Shown here: piece after piece, positions 1 to 8,278 of the stretch
Layout: every line of letters starts with the position of its first letter
Numbering within the stretch: the first letter of the stretch is position 1
Assembly: GCA_040217155.1 (NCBI GenBank)
Contig: JAVJNS010000023.1
Coordinates: 1-64,000, forward strand
Source of the DNA: Pelagibius sp040217155
GTDB lineage: Bacteria > Pseudomonadota > Alphaproteobacteria > Kiloniellales > Kiloniellaceae
Length of the DNA stretch: 64,000 nucleotides
Reading direction: 5' to 3'
Position numbers and translations under genes: made by a program
The notes under the pieces: generated by a model
Told to the model about the DNA's origin: nothing
Seen by the model: only the letters and a program-made list of their open reading frames with translations
The model's database searches: none

Positions 1-2361
1 GTCGTCCACCCGACACCGGGCACCGGCCTCGATCACGACGAGGCGCTGACCGGTCCCTTGACCATCGACTACATCGTGACGGACGACGACCTTCAAACGA
101 GCTCGGCGACCATCTCGATACAGATCGAGGACGACGGGCCCACGCCAATCGACACCGTCGTCGGCGGCACCGTCGAGGAAGAGCATCTGCCGGGCGGCAA
201 CGAGGACACCACACCGGGGGCGGACTTGGATACCTTGGTCGATTTCGATCTGACCACGGATTCTGTCGGCGGCAGCCTCAGCTCCCTGGTCGACTTCGGC
301 GCCGACGGGCCGGGAGGCTTCTCGCTGCAGGTCATCGAGAACGGCGTGGATGTCCCGGTCGACTCCGGCTTCGATTCGGCGGGCGAAGACATCGTTTATG
401 TCAGCGATGGAACGACCCTGACGGGTTTCGTCGACAGCGGCGATACCGCAGGTGAGCTGGATATCAACGATCGTAAAATCTTCGAGTTGACGGTCAGCAA
501 CACCAGCTACACCTTCCTGCTGCTGGACCAGATGGACCACCTGGCCGACGACCTTGAGGACATTCGGACAATCGACTTTTCGTCCTATCTCATCGCCAGC
601 GACGGTGACGGCGATACGACGGGCTTTGCGAACGACACCTTCACCATCGACGTCATCGACGATGTGCCGGAGAACTTCTCGCCTGATGCCGCGGTGATCG
701 GCTCCGGCCCCTCGTCGTACTTCTCCGGCGATCTCGACTTCTATGACAATGTCGGAGCCGATAAGAACGGTGATGTGGTCTTCGACCCGGCGCTCGACGA
801 CACCCAGCTGATGGCGGGCGGCGATGCCGTCACATCGAGCGGGGACAATATCTTCCTGGAGATTACGAACGCCGGCCATACGCTGACCGGTTGGGCCGAC
901 AATGACACGATCCCCGGCGTTTCTGCGGGAGACACCAAGGTCTTTGAAATCAACTTGAATCCCGATGCGGTAAATGAAGGCGATGACGAATACACGATGG
1001 AGGTGTTTGCGAATATCGATACCGGCTCCGGCGAGACCTTTGACGACTTCGGCCTGGCGCCTTCCGGCAATACCCTGTGGACCGGTATCGACGGTAACCT
1101 GCTGGATATTCTGCTGACCGCCGGCAACGTCACCACGGACAGGGCGAACACCAGCAATGCGGGCTTCGGTTCCGGCAACAATCTGCTTGGAACCGGTCAG
1201 ATCGCGCGGATCGATTTCGTCCAGAATCTTGATCTGGATGAGAGCGACAATGGCGTGAATGCTAATACCTTTTTTGGCAGCACGTCCTTCATCTCCTTTG
1301 CGAACCACGAGACCGTCAATGGCGGGCGTGTCGGCGTCAATGGTCAGACTGGCCCTGGTGCCGCCATCTCGGTGAAGATCACTGCATTCGACGCGGACGA
1401 CAATCCAGTTCCGAACCCCAAGACGGTTGCAGCCGACTATACGGATGACGTACTCCTGAAAGACAATATCACTCACACGGACATCGTGATCCTGAATAAC
1501 CTAGGTGTGCCGGTTGTCGGGGTGACTTACATTATTCAAGGAGCTCCGGTGCCGGCGGGTGTTGTGGTTCAGGACAATACCGATGGCTCCATCACTGTCT
1601 ACGGTCTGCAAAACGATTGGACGGTCACCAATATCCGGACCGCCGACGGTTTCACCCGTCTTGAAGTAGAGAGCGTTGATAGCGACAACGAGTTCCGCGT
1701 CAGCGAGGTGGGATTCGGCGCTTCGCAGGCCGGCGAACCGATCGACCTCAGTTTCGGTGTCGTGGGTACGGACGAAGACGGCGATTCCGCGGATGGAATT
1801 CTCAATGTCACGGTCCTGCCGCAGCAGACGGGCAGCGATCTGGCCAATACGCTGACCGCGACCCAGTATGGCAGCGATTTGGAAGGGCGCGGCGGCAACG
1901 ACACCCTCAACGGCGGCGCGGCGGACGATCTGCTGCAGGGTCAGGGCGGCGCCGACAGCATCACCGACGGCGATGGCAACGACACCATCATTGGCGGCGA
2001 TGCGGCCGATACCATTACCCTCTCGGCTGACGGTGACACGGACATCCTGGTCTACGACGCGATTTCGGAGGCGGGCGACACAGTGACCGGATTCGATGCC
2101 GGCGCCCCGGTCGAAGGCGGTATCGGCGGCGACATTGTCGATCTCGTTGATCTGCTTGATAGTGGCGACTTCACCGGAACGACCCTGGCGGAGGCAGTCG
2201 CCGACGGTTATGTCACGCTGACCGACAACACCGGTAACGCGGAGATCTATGTCGATCTCGACGGGGCCGGCGGAGGCGTTTCCGTCCTCGTTGTTACGCT
2301 GAACGGCATCGACCTGGGGGCCACTCCAACTGCGCTGAACGACAACATTGTCGTTGACTGA
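1..2361 (+). CDS. Type I-secreted repeat/RTX adhesin, 3' part
   Basis: The frame is open from the first base of the window, so this is the C-terminal part (about 786 residues) of a longer protein. The sequence is acidic, Asp/Gly/Thr-rich and almost free of Lys and Cys. It resembles the repeated beta-sandwich modules of large surface adhesins exported by type I (ABC/TolC) systems. Near the end there are degenerate calcium-binding nonapeptides (GRGGNDTLNG, then GDGNDTIIGG at about 1960-2000). A C-terminal module ending in NDNIVVD fits the uncleaved secretion signal of such proteins. The likely role is calcium-dependent adhesion or biofilm formation outside the cell. No secretion ABC transporter is visible in the window, so it may lie upstream. 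The family call is firm; the ligand is unknown. Confidence 0.85.
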   Translation, partial: VVHPTPGTGLDHDEALTGPLTIDYIVTDDDLQTSSATISIQIEDDGPTPIDTVVGGTVEEEHLPGGNEDTTPGADLDTLVDFDLTTDSVGGSLSSLVDFGADGPGGFSLQVIENGVDVPVDSGFDSAGEDIVYVSDGTTLTGFVDSGDTAGELDINDRKIFELTVSNTSYTFLLLDQMDHLADDLEDIRTIDFSSYLIASDGDGDTTGFANDTFTIDVIDDVPENFSPDAAVIGSGPSSYFSGDLDFYDNVGADKNGDVVFDPALDDTQLMAGGDAVTSSGDNIFLEITNAGHTLTGWADNDTIPGVSAGDTKVFEINLNPDAVNEGDDEYTMEVFANIDTGSGETFDDFGLAPSGNTLWTGIDGNLLDILLTAGNVTTDRANTSNAGFGSGNNLLGTGQIARIDFVQNLDLDESDNGVNANTFFGSTSFISFANHETVNGGRVGVNGQTGPGAAISVKITAFDADDNPVPNPKTVAADYTDDVLLKDNITHTDIVILNNLGVPVVGVTYIIQGAPVPAGVVVQDNTDGSITVYGLQNDWTVTNIRTADGFTRLEVESVDSDNEFRVSEVGFGASQAGEPIDLSFGVVGTDEDGDSADGILNVTVLPQQTGSDLANTLTATQYGSDLEGRGGNDTLNGGAADDLLQGQGGADSITDGDGNDTIIGGDAADTITLSADGDTDILVYDAISEAGDTVTGFDAGAPVEGGIGGDIVDLVDLLDSGDFTGTTLAEAVADGYVTLTDNTGNAEIYVDLDGAGGGVSVLVVTLNGIDLGATPTALNDNIVVD

Positions 2362-2415
2362 CGGCGGGATATTCAGCCCGGTTGCCTGACAGACCCCGGC
2401 AACCGGACCTCGGCG

Positions 2416-2443
2416 GGGGAGAGCTCTGGCTCTCCCCTTTTTT
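2416..2443 (+). terminator. Rho-independent terminator of the adhesin gene
   Basis: A perfect 9-bp stem (GGGGAGAGC / GCTCTCCCC, loop TCTG) is followed directly by six T residues. It lies 55 bp after the adhesin stop codon and is a textbook intrinsic terminator. Confidence 0.9.
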
Positions 2444-2553
2444 CTCGAGATTCTTTGCAAAGAGAGGGACGCAGGCGGCGCGGCGCGCCTGCTACGGCCA
2501 CGACCTGCATCCTGCCGCGGCGAAAGAAGTTCGGCATCGCTGTCGAGGGATGA

Positions 2554-3222
2554 TCAGGGCCGCCTCTCGGCGATCTCGCGAACGCCGCGGAAGATGTCGT
2601 CGGTGGTCAGCGATGTCGTCTCGCTGTCAAGGCCTAGAATCTCATTGATCTGTTCGATTTCACTGGCGGTGATTTCGGATTTCACAGACGCCAGCGCCGA
2701 GGCTGCGGCACTCAGGTCGTTTTCGAGCACGGCCTCCCGGTAGGCCTTGATCTTCACAACAGCGGAACCGCCGTCTCTTCTGCCGGCGCCGCCTTCATCG
2801 GGGCTCTGAGAAGCATTCGAGGCGCCAACGCCACTGCCGCCGCCACTGCCGCCGCCACTGCCGCCGCCGTTGCCGTTGCCGTTTCCGCCGCCGTTGCCGT
2901 TTCCACCGCCGTTTCCACCGCCGTTTCCGTTGCCGTTTCCGCCGCCGTTGCCGTTTCCACCGCCGTTGCCGTTTCCACCGCCGTTTCCACCGCCGTTGCC
3001 GTTTCCACCGCCGTTGCCGTTGCCGCCGCCGTTGCCGTTTCCGCCGCCCTTGCCGTTGCCACCGCCGTTACTCTTTCCGCCGCCTTTGCCGTTGCCGCCG
3101 GGAGCGGCTTTTGCCGCGTCGCCGCCGAAGGTGAGGTCGAAACTGCGGTCAAGTCCCCAAGACCCGAAGATCATGAGGATCGCGACAAGAACGCCGATTA
3201 TTGACTGGGTGGCTCGCTTCAT
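2554..3222 (-). CDS. Exported Gly/Asn-repeat protein of unknown function
   Basis: About 222 residues. The chosen ATG (MKRATQS...) begins a short basic segment followed by a hydrophobic stretch (IIGVLVAILMIFG), a signal peptide or N-terminal anchor. The ORF could extend 13 residues further upstream, but that would push the hydrophobic segment inward. Residues 40-145 are a low-complexity array of GGGN/GN units, with GGGS units at its end. The last 70 residues are a charged, probably helical domain (KAYREAVLENDLSAAASALASVKSE...). This layout is seen in bacterial exported proteins where a flexible spacer presents a small C-terminal domain. I do not recognise the family. It converges on the adhesin terminator and may be a surface or matrix protein, which is inference from location and composition only. 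Confidence 0.6.
   Translation of the reverse strand: MKRATQSIIGVLVAILMIFGSWGLDRSFDLTFGGDAAKAAPGGNGKGGGKSNGGGNGKGGGNGNGGGNGNGGGNGNGGGNGGGNGNGGGNGNGGGNGNGNGGGNGGGNGNGGGNGNGNGGGSGGGSGGGSGVGASNASQSPDEGGAGRRDGGSAVVKIKAYREAVLENDLSAAASALASVKSEITASEIEQINEILGLDSETTSLTTDDIFRGVREIAERRP
2830..3095. repeat. In-frame GGN/GGS-coding tandem repeat
   Basis: The block is built from 9-15 nt units on the pattern ccgccgttgccgttt / ccaccgttgcc, all multiples of three. It encodes the GGGNGN array of the exported repeat protein on the minus strand. Several units are identical at the nucleotide level, so slipped-strand changes in length would keep the frame. Confidence 0.85.
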
Positions 3223-3616
3223 CCTTACGCTCTTTGCCGGAAGTCTTCGACGACGGTCCATCTGCCGGCACTTACATCCGGCGGCTCTGAATACACCACT
3301 GCGAAGGATAACGTCGCATTTCTACTTAGGATGATAGGCGAAATGGGTAGGGAGTCCAATCGATTGTTTCCTGAGATGCAGTTGATTGGAATATGTAGCA
3401 CGCTGATATTAATTATTAATTTTGTGGCCCCATGATGCGGGCAGCGTCCGTCAGACGCTGTTGGGGAGTTGCCCGAACCGCGGGGGTCGGCCGGGCTTGC
3501 CCGATTAACCATGTTCAGCCGGTGCCGACCGCAGCGGCGCGGCAGTGGCCGAAACCGCGATCTGACGTGCCTTTGAAGCGGCTTCGGGCTAGAATCCGGG
3601 GTCGAAGGAGTGCCCT
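3223..3616. other. Intergenic region without a recognised gene
   Basis: About 390 bp between the divergently transcribed repeat-protein gene and the histidine kinase gene. It includes an AT-rich patch near 3403-3425, unusual for this GC-rich DNA, which could hold promoters. The short ORFs here have no recognisable product. A good ribosome-binding site (GAAGGAG, 3604-3610) at the right edge belongs to the kinase gene. Confidence 0.6.
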
Positions 3617-5734
3617 GTGATCACCCGGGATCCGAATCGTCGATCGTCGGCCCGGGCGCGTTGCTTCCCGCTCTTCCCAGGCCGCCCGGCGGGCGATGGG
3701 ACCCTTGAACTGGTCGGTCCGTCAATGAACGAAAACTCGGATATCCCTTTTCAAGTCAAGGCATCCGGAACCGACCGCCGGAGCAGTGTCGCGGCGGATG
3801 CCACGTCCCGGCCGGACAGTCCAGAGTCCCCATCGGTTCGCTCAATTCATTCGCTCGCCGTCCAAGTTCCGCTGCTGTTGGTTGTCGCCCTCAGTCTTGT
3901 CGTCGCGGTCGGCGCCTGGGGTTTGCGTACGATCGTGCTGCGCAGCTTCGAAAGGCTGGAGGTTGCCAACGCGGAACTCGATCTGCGTCGCTTTGCCAAT
4001 GCGATAGACCACGAAGTGGCGTTGTTGGACGATCAGCTTTCAGACGCGATCGTCAGGCGAAGCCGGATGTCTGACGTTGAGCGCCTTGACGTTATCCCTC
4101 TCGGAACGAGCCCCGCTGCGCACCGCTCCCCCGAAGTCGCCTGCATATTCGATCGTCAGGGTGCCCTGGTATCGACCGATAGCCACGACCCGGCCGGCGA
4201 CCTGCTGCAGATGATCAACCCTACGGATTTCTGTGCATTGACTGAAGATGACCCCGCCATGGCACAACGCTTGATCCGAGAGCCGGCGGCGGGCCTATAC
4301 GATGCCGAAGGAACGTTCTTCATTGTCGCGGCAAGACCGCATCCACCGCGGCCGGGCGCCGACGTAGCGGGTGACGTGCTGTTGTTCGCAAGGCTTCTGA
4401 CAACCGATGAGCTGGATGCAATTGCGGCGCGCATGAAGATCAGTATTGATTTCTGGTCCATGGATACACCCAACATGGACGTCCTCGAGGCGGCTGCCGG
4501 AGCGGCACTCTCTCTTGGAGCGCCGATCATCGTCAATCGGCGCAGCGAGGATGTTCTGCAGGTTTACTGGGCGTTTCAGGATGCCTGGGGCAACCCGGCT
4601 TTCCTGGCGCGCGCCAATGTCTTTCGCGATCTGCGTGTGATTGGCGATGAGACGGTGATCTTGTCGGCTCTCGCCATGGGCGGCGTTGGTGTCGCAACGA
4701 TTCTGCTGTCACTGTTTCTTGTCCGCAGTCTCATGGTCAAGCGGCTGTCGCGGCTCACGGGGCGTGTACTGGCGATGCGTCGGGAAGGCGTTTCAGGGGC
4801 GCGGCTGAAGGTCGACGAGTTCGCCGGCAAACGCCACGACGAGATCGGACTGCTGGCAGAGGAGTTCGACAAACTTCTGGGAGAGCTCTCCACGACGACA
4901 GATCAGCTGGCCGACGTTTCCTATCGCGCGGGACGCGCGGAAGTCACGGAAGGAAGTCTGCACAATATCGGCAATGCCTTGAATTCTCTGCTGGCAAGCG
5001 CTGACTCGGCGCGGATCAAGATCGAAGCGGATAGCACGAGCAACGTTGCCCGGGCCACACAGGAGCTTGCCGCGGGAACCAACCTCGATGAACGCCAGTC
5101 GAAACTGGCGCGGTACGCCGCGCTGGCGTCGGAGGAAGCGAACCGGCGGCTCGATGGTTTGAAGTCCGATGTTGAGCGCGTGATTCTGCATATCGGACGC
5201 ATTGAGGACATCCTCGAGAGCCAAAGGCGACTGGGCTCGGACCAGGATCTCGCAGTCGTTTGCGACCTTGAGGCGCTTCTGGAGAACGCTGTGGGAGCGC
5301 TTCCCATCAGCGCCGATAGGGATCCGACGCTTCACTTGCACGACAGCGTCAGGTCTCAGCCGCCAATCGTCTGTGTCCGCGCGGTCATTCTTCAGGTGTT
5401 CAGCAATCTGCTGCTCAACGCCATCGAGGCCATTGAAAGGAAAGGCGTTCCCGGCGGCAGGATCGATATATCCGCGGAAACCGTCGAGGTTGACGGCGCC
5501 TCGATAGTAGACATTTGCTTCACCGACAATGGTGTCGGCCTGGAACCGCCGGACCTCGTGACCATCTTTCAACGGCACTTTACGACAAAGACCGCGCGCG
5601 GACACGGGATCGGCCTGCATTGGTGCGCCAACGTCGTATCGAGCATGGGGGGGCATCTCTATGCGCGCAGCGACGGGTTCGGCCAGGGCGCTTCGCTCCA
5701 TCTCCTGCTGCCGATCACGCAGAACCAATCCTGA
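3617..5734 (+). CDS. Membrane-bound sensor histidine kinase, orphan
   Basis: 705 residues from a GTG with GAAGGAG six bases upstream; an internal ATG at codon 37 is the alternative start. Order: a cytoplasmic leader, TM1 (about 81-108), an extracytoplasmic sensor region of about 235 residues (CHASE4-like by position, not certain), TM2 (about 345-372), a HAMP linker, a helical dimerisation region, and a HATPase domain. The HATPase shows an N-box (SNLLLNAIEAIE), G1 (DNGVGL, about 637) and a glycine lid (ARGHGIGLHW). The likely phospho-acceptor is His449 in SLHNIGNALNSL. This HNxGN-type box differs from the classic HisKA H-E/D-P motif. No response regulator adjoins, so its partner must be encoded elsewhere. 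The stimulus is unknown. Confidence 0.85.
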   Translation: MITRDPNRRSSARARCFPLFPGRPAGDGTLELVGPSMNENSDIPFQVKASGTDRRSSVAADATSRPDSPESPSVRSIHSLAVQVPLLLVVALSLVVAVGAWGLRTIVLRSFERLEVANAELDLRRFANAIDHEVALLDDQLSDAIVRRSRMSDVERLDVIPLGTSPAAHRSPEVACIFDRQGALVSTDSHDPAGDLLQMINPTDFCALTEDDPAMAQRLIREPAAGLYDAEGTFFIVAARPHPPRPGADVAGDVLLFARLLTTDELDAIAARMKISIDFWSMDTPNMDVLEAAAGAALSLGAPIIVNRRSEDVLQVYWAFQDAWGNPAFLARANVFRDLRVIGDETVILSALAMGGVGVATILLSLFLVRSLMVKRLSRLTGRVLAMRREGVSGARLKVDEFAGKRHDEIGLLAEEFDKLLGELSTTTDQLADVSYRAGRAEVTEGSLHNIGNALNSLLASADSARIKIEADSTSNVARATQELAAGTNLDERQSKLARYAALASEEANRRLDGLKSDVERVILHIGRIEDILESQRRLGSDQDLAVVCDLEALLENAVGALPISADRDPTLHLHDSVRSQPPIVCVRAVILQVFSNLLLNAIEAIERKGVPGGRIDISAETVEVDGASIVDICFTDNGVGLEPPDLVTIFQRHFTTKTARGHGIGLHWCANVVSSMGGHLYARSDGFGQGASLHLLLPITQNQS

Positions 5735-5946
5735 TGCCAACGCCGAAAGTCGATATCCCGGACGGCCGGCTTTACCAACTCATTTGCTGTCTGGTGAACC
5801 GGCTCGGCCATGATGTCACCGGCTCAACTGCGGCGAAAGAGACCGGCACGCGGCGAAGCTGGATGACCGTCGCCGGAGATGCTCTCGGCGGCCACAGCGT
5901 AGAGCATCTGACGATGGCCGGTGGTGTGCCGGTGAACGGGGTTTAG
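5734..5946 (+). CDS. Small hypothetical ORF coupled to the kinase gene
   Basis: 70 residues. Its ATG overlaps the kinase stop codon (TGATG), an arrangement typical of translational coupling. It fills most of the gap up to the next gene. The protein (MPTPKVDIPDGRLYQLI...) has no transmembrane segment or motif that I recognise. It could be a genuine small partner of the kinase, a decayed remnant, or a chance ORF. The overlap is the only positive evidence. Confidence 0.25.
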   Translation: MPTPKVDIPDGRLYQLICCLVNRLGHDVTGSTAAKETGTRRSWMTVAGDALGGHSVEHLTMAGGVPVNGV

Positions 5947-5956
5947 AGTATCTGCA

Positions 5957-7138
5957 ATGAGCATCGATTTTGCCGACCCCGCTTTCTTGGAAGATCACAT
6001 CCGGCACACGCTGGCGTTCTATGAGCCTGCGGTCCTCGATCCTGCGGGCGGCTTCTTTCAGAACTTCAGGGACGACGGCAGCGTCTTCGATCCTCATAGC
6101 CGGCACTTGGTCTCAAGCGCGCGTTTCGTCTTCAACTATGCCATGGCGGCCCGTCGTTTCGGCCGCGAGGACTATCTTGAATGGGCCGGCCTGGGTCTCG
6201 ACTATCTGGAAGCGCGCCATCGGCAGCCGTCCGGCGGCTATGCCTGGACGCTGGACCAAAACGGCGTGACGGATGCGACCAATCACTGCTACGGCCTGGC
6301 CTTCGTGATGGTGGCTGGCGCCACTGCCTTGCTCGCCGGGCTGCCCAGGGGCCGCGCGATCCTCGACGATGCCTGGAGACTGATGGAAACCTGTTTCTGG
6401 GAAGCGGATCACGGCCTCTACGCGGACGAGGCCTCGGCCGACTTCAGCAGGATCAGTCCCTATCGTGGCCAGAACGCCAACATGCACGCCTGCGAGGCGA
6501 TGCTCTGGGCCTTTGAAGCGACCGGAGAAGCCCGGTTTCTGGAACGTGCGCAACGCCTGGCAGACAACATCGCCCGGCGGCAGGCCGATCTGGCGGGCGG
6601 GTTGATCTGGGAGCACTATCATTCGGACTGGAGCATCGACTGGGACTACAACCGGGACAATCCACGCCACCTCTTCCGCCCCTGGGGCTTCCAGCCGGGC
6701 CATCAGGCGGAGTGGGCCAAGCTTCTGCTGATTCTCCACCGCCATGCGCCGCAGCCCTGGCACCTTCCGACGGCTTGCACGCTTTTCGACCGGGCCCTTG
6801 ACACCGCTTGGGATGAACAGCATGGCGGGATCTGCTACGGCTTCGACCGTGAGGGAGGCATCTGTGACGGGGACAAGTACTTCTGGGTGCAGGCGGAGAG
6901 CTTTGCCGCGGCGAAGCTGCTGGAACTGGCGACGGGCGACGATCGCTACGGCGAGTGGTACCGGCGTATCTGGCAGTACGGCTGGGACCACATGGTCGAT
7001 CATCGCCATGGCGCCTGGTTCCGCATTCTGACCCGGGATAACCGCAAGTACGATGATCGAAAGTCGCCTCTCGGGAAGACCGACTATCATACCATGGGCG
7101 CTTGCTACGAAGTGCTGCGCGCCTTGAAAATCCCCTGA
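5957..7138 (+). CDS. AGE-family epimerase/isomerase (mannose isomerase-like)
   Basis: 393 residues, the usual length for N-acylglucosamine 2-epimerase/YihS-type enzymes with an (alpha/alpha)6 barrel. Conserved aromatic and histidine-rich blocks are visible: NHCYGLAFVM (about 110), NANMHACEAMLWA (about 174), RPWGFQPGHQAEWAKL (about 236) and KYFWVQAESFAAAKLL (about 310), with DYHTMGACYE near the end. The His residues in the third and last blocks match the catalytic acid/base histidines of the family. These enzymes interconvert aldoses and ketoses such as mannose/fructose, or act on N-acyl sugars. The exact substrate cannot be read from sequence. It lies just upstream of the RpiR regulator and the inositol operon, so it may belong to the same sugar regulon. 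Confidence 0.85.
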   Translation: MSIDFADPAFLEDHIRHTLAFYEPAVLDPAGGFFQNFRDDGSVFDPHSRHLVSSARFVFNYAMAARRFGREDYLEWAGLGLDYLEARHRQPSGGYAWTLDQNGVTDATNHCYGLAFVMVAGATALLAGLPRGRAILDDAWRLMETCFWEADHGLYADEASADFSRISPYRGQNANMHACEAMLWAFEATGEARFLERAQRLADNIARRQADLAGGLIWEHYHSDWSIDWDYNRDNPRHLFRPWGFQPGHQAEWAKLLLILHRHAPQPWHLPTACTLFDRALDTAWDEQHGGICYGFDREGGICDGDKYFWVQAESFAAAKLLELATGDDRYGEWYRRIWQYGWDHMVDHRHGAWFRILTRDNRKYDDRKSPLGKTDYHTMGACYEVLRALKIP

Positions 7139-7210
7139 TTCCCCGCCCAGCCGTCCAGTTCCGTGACCGCCTGATCTCGCCGCGCGTTTCGCCCGCCTGT
7201 TCATTCCAAT

Positions 7211-7224
7211 GGAAATTCTGTTCC
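7211..7224. promoter_or_regulatory. GGAA-N6-TTCC box upstream of the RpiR gene
   Basis: Exact GGAA-ATTCTG-TTCC, 55 bp before the regulator ATG. It matches the GGAA-N6-TTCC operator I recall for rhizobial IolR. A second, overlapping palindrome (TTCCAATGGAA, 7204-7214) shares its left half. Autoregulation is the natural reading. Confidence 0.6.
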
Positions 7225-7279
7225 AAATGCTGTCCCCTAGGAACCGCAGTCTGATCGCGACCTCAGGGGACCTCTTCCA

Positions 7280-8131
7280 ATGACAGGCAAATCGGCGGCG
7301 GTGGCTCAAGTGCCTCAGGACTTTGAATCGCTGCGCAGCCTTATCGTGTTGCGTCGAGAAGCGCTGCCGAGGCGGCTTGCCCAGGTGGCTGAATTCGCCC
7401 TGGAGCGCCCCGACGAGGTCGCTTTTGGCACCGTGGCCGACTTGGCCGCCATGGCCGGAGTCCAGCCGTCTACCCTGGTGCGTTTCGCCCAATCACTTGG
7501 TTTTTCAGGATTCTCGGACCTGCAGGCGATCTTTCGTGCCCGCCTGCGCGACCGCTGGCCGGACTATGGTGAGCGGCTCGAGCGCCTTGAAGCGCGCGCC
7601 CAGTCAGGCGGCGCCCTGGCGCTGCTTGACGGTTTTGCCGAGGCGGCCATCGCTTCCCTGGTGCGCCTGCGGGAGGAGGCCAAAGGCGAAGACCTCGAGC
7701 GTGCCGCCGATATTCTGGCCGGCTCGCGAAGAATCGGCCTGCTGGGGCAGCGCCGCGTCTTTCCGGTCGCGTCTTATCTCGCCTATGCCTGCGCCAAGCT
7801 CGGGCTCGAAGTGCAGTTGCTCGACAACCGTGGCGGGCTGCTGTTGGAGGAAGCGCGCTTTCTCGGTAAACAGGACGCCCTGCTGGCGATCAGCTTCACG
7901 CCCTATACGCCGGAAACCATTGAAGTCGCGACAGAACTTGCTGAGCGTGGCGTGGCGGTCGTGGCCATTACCGATTCGCCCTTCAGCCCCCTGACCCGCA
8001 GCGCGAGGTCCTGGATCGAAGTGGTCGAAGCGGACTACGGCGCTTTTCGTTCGCTGAGCGCGACCATTACCGTCGCCTTGGCCGTGGCCGTTTCGGCCGC
8101 TGAGAAGCGCCGCGCCGGCGTCGGGGACTAG
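7280..8131 (+). CDS. iolR: MurR/RpiR-family regulator, probable inositol repressor IolR
   Basis: 283 residues. The N-terminal winged HTH_6 domain (about 1-80) includes TVADLAAMAGVQPSTLVRFAQSLGFSGFSDLQ. The C-terminal SIS sugar-phosphate-binding domain (about 125-265) includes GLLGQRRVFPVASYLAYAC and AISFTPYTPETIEVA. A ribosome-binding site (AGGGGA) sits nine bases before the ATG. Proteins of this family next to iolCDEB repress inositol genes in rhizobia, responding to a phosphorylated inositol intermediate. GGAA-N6-TTCC sites in front of this gene, of iolC and of the ABC importer support the same role. The role is inferred from family and context, and the family assignment is firm. Confidence 0.85.
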   Translation: MTGKSAAVAQVPQDFESLRSLIVLRREALPRRLAQVAEFALERPDEVAFGTVADLAAMAGVQPSTLVRFAQSLGFSGFSDLQAIFRARLRDRWPDYGERLERLEARAQSGGALALLDGFAEAAIASLVRLREEAKGEDLERAADILAGSRRIGLLGQRRVFPVASYLAYACAKLGLEVQLLDNRGGLLLEEARFLGKQDALLAISFTPYTPETIEVATELAERGVAVVAITDSPFSPLTRSARSWIEVVEADYGAFRSLSATITVALAVAVSAAEKRRAGVGD

Positions 8132-8179
8132 AAACGTTTTTCTCAAGCTTTTCCTTGGGATCTCCTGCCCCGGTGTTTG

Positions 8180-8193
8180 GGAATGTATGTTCC
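8180..8193. promoter_or_regulatory. GGAA-N6-TTCC box 1 upstream of iolC
   Basis: Exact GGAA-TGTATG-TTCC, 86 bp before the iolC ATG. It is the same motif as upstream of the RpiR gene and so a candidate IolR operator. Confidence 0.6.
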
Positions 8194-8209
8194 TATTTTC
8201 CGTATCAAT

Positions 8210-8223
8210 GGAATTTTCATTTC
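8210..8223. promoter_or_regulatory. GGAA-N6-TTTC box 2 upstream of iolC
   Basis: GGAA-TTTTCA-TTTC, one mismatch from GGAA-N6-TTCC. It starts exactly 30 bp (about three helical turns) after box 1, so two repressor dimers could bind the same DNA face. Confidence 0.4.
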
Positions 8224-8278
8224 GTTATACTGATGCAGATCTCTCGACCCCCACGGCTTAGAAGACAGCTCTCTCACC

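Noticed and set aside
2830..3095. Possible CRISPR-like array
   Set aside because: Units are 9-15 nt, contiguous and in frame, with no unique spacers or cas genes.
2870..3334. Pro/Leu-rich plus-strand ORF over the glycine repeat
   Set aside because: Complement of the GGN repeat; the minus strand has the signal peptide and a structured C-terminal domain.
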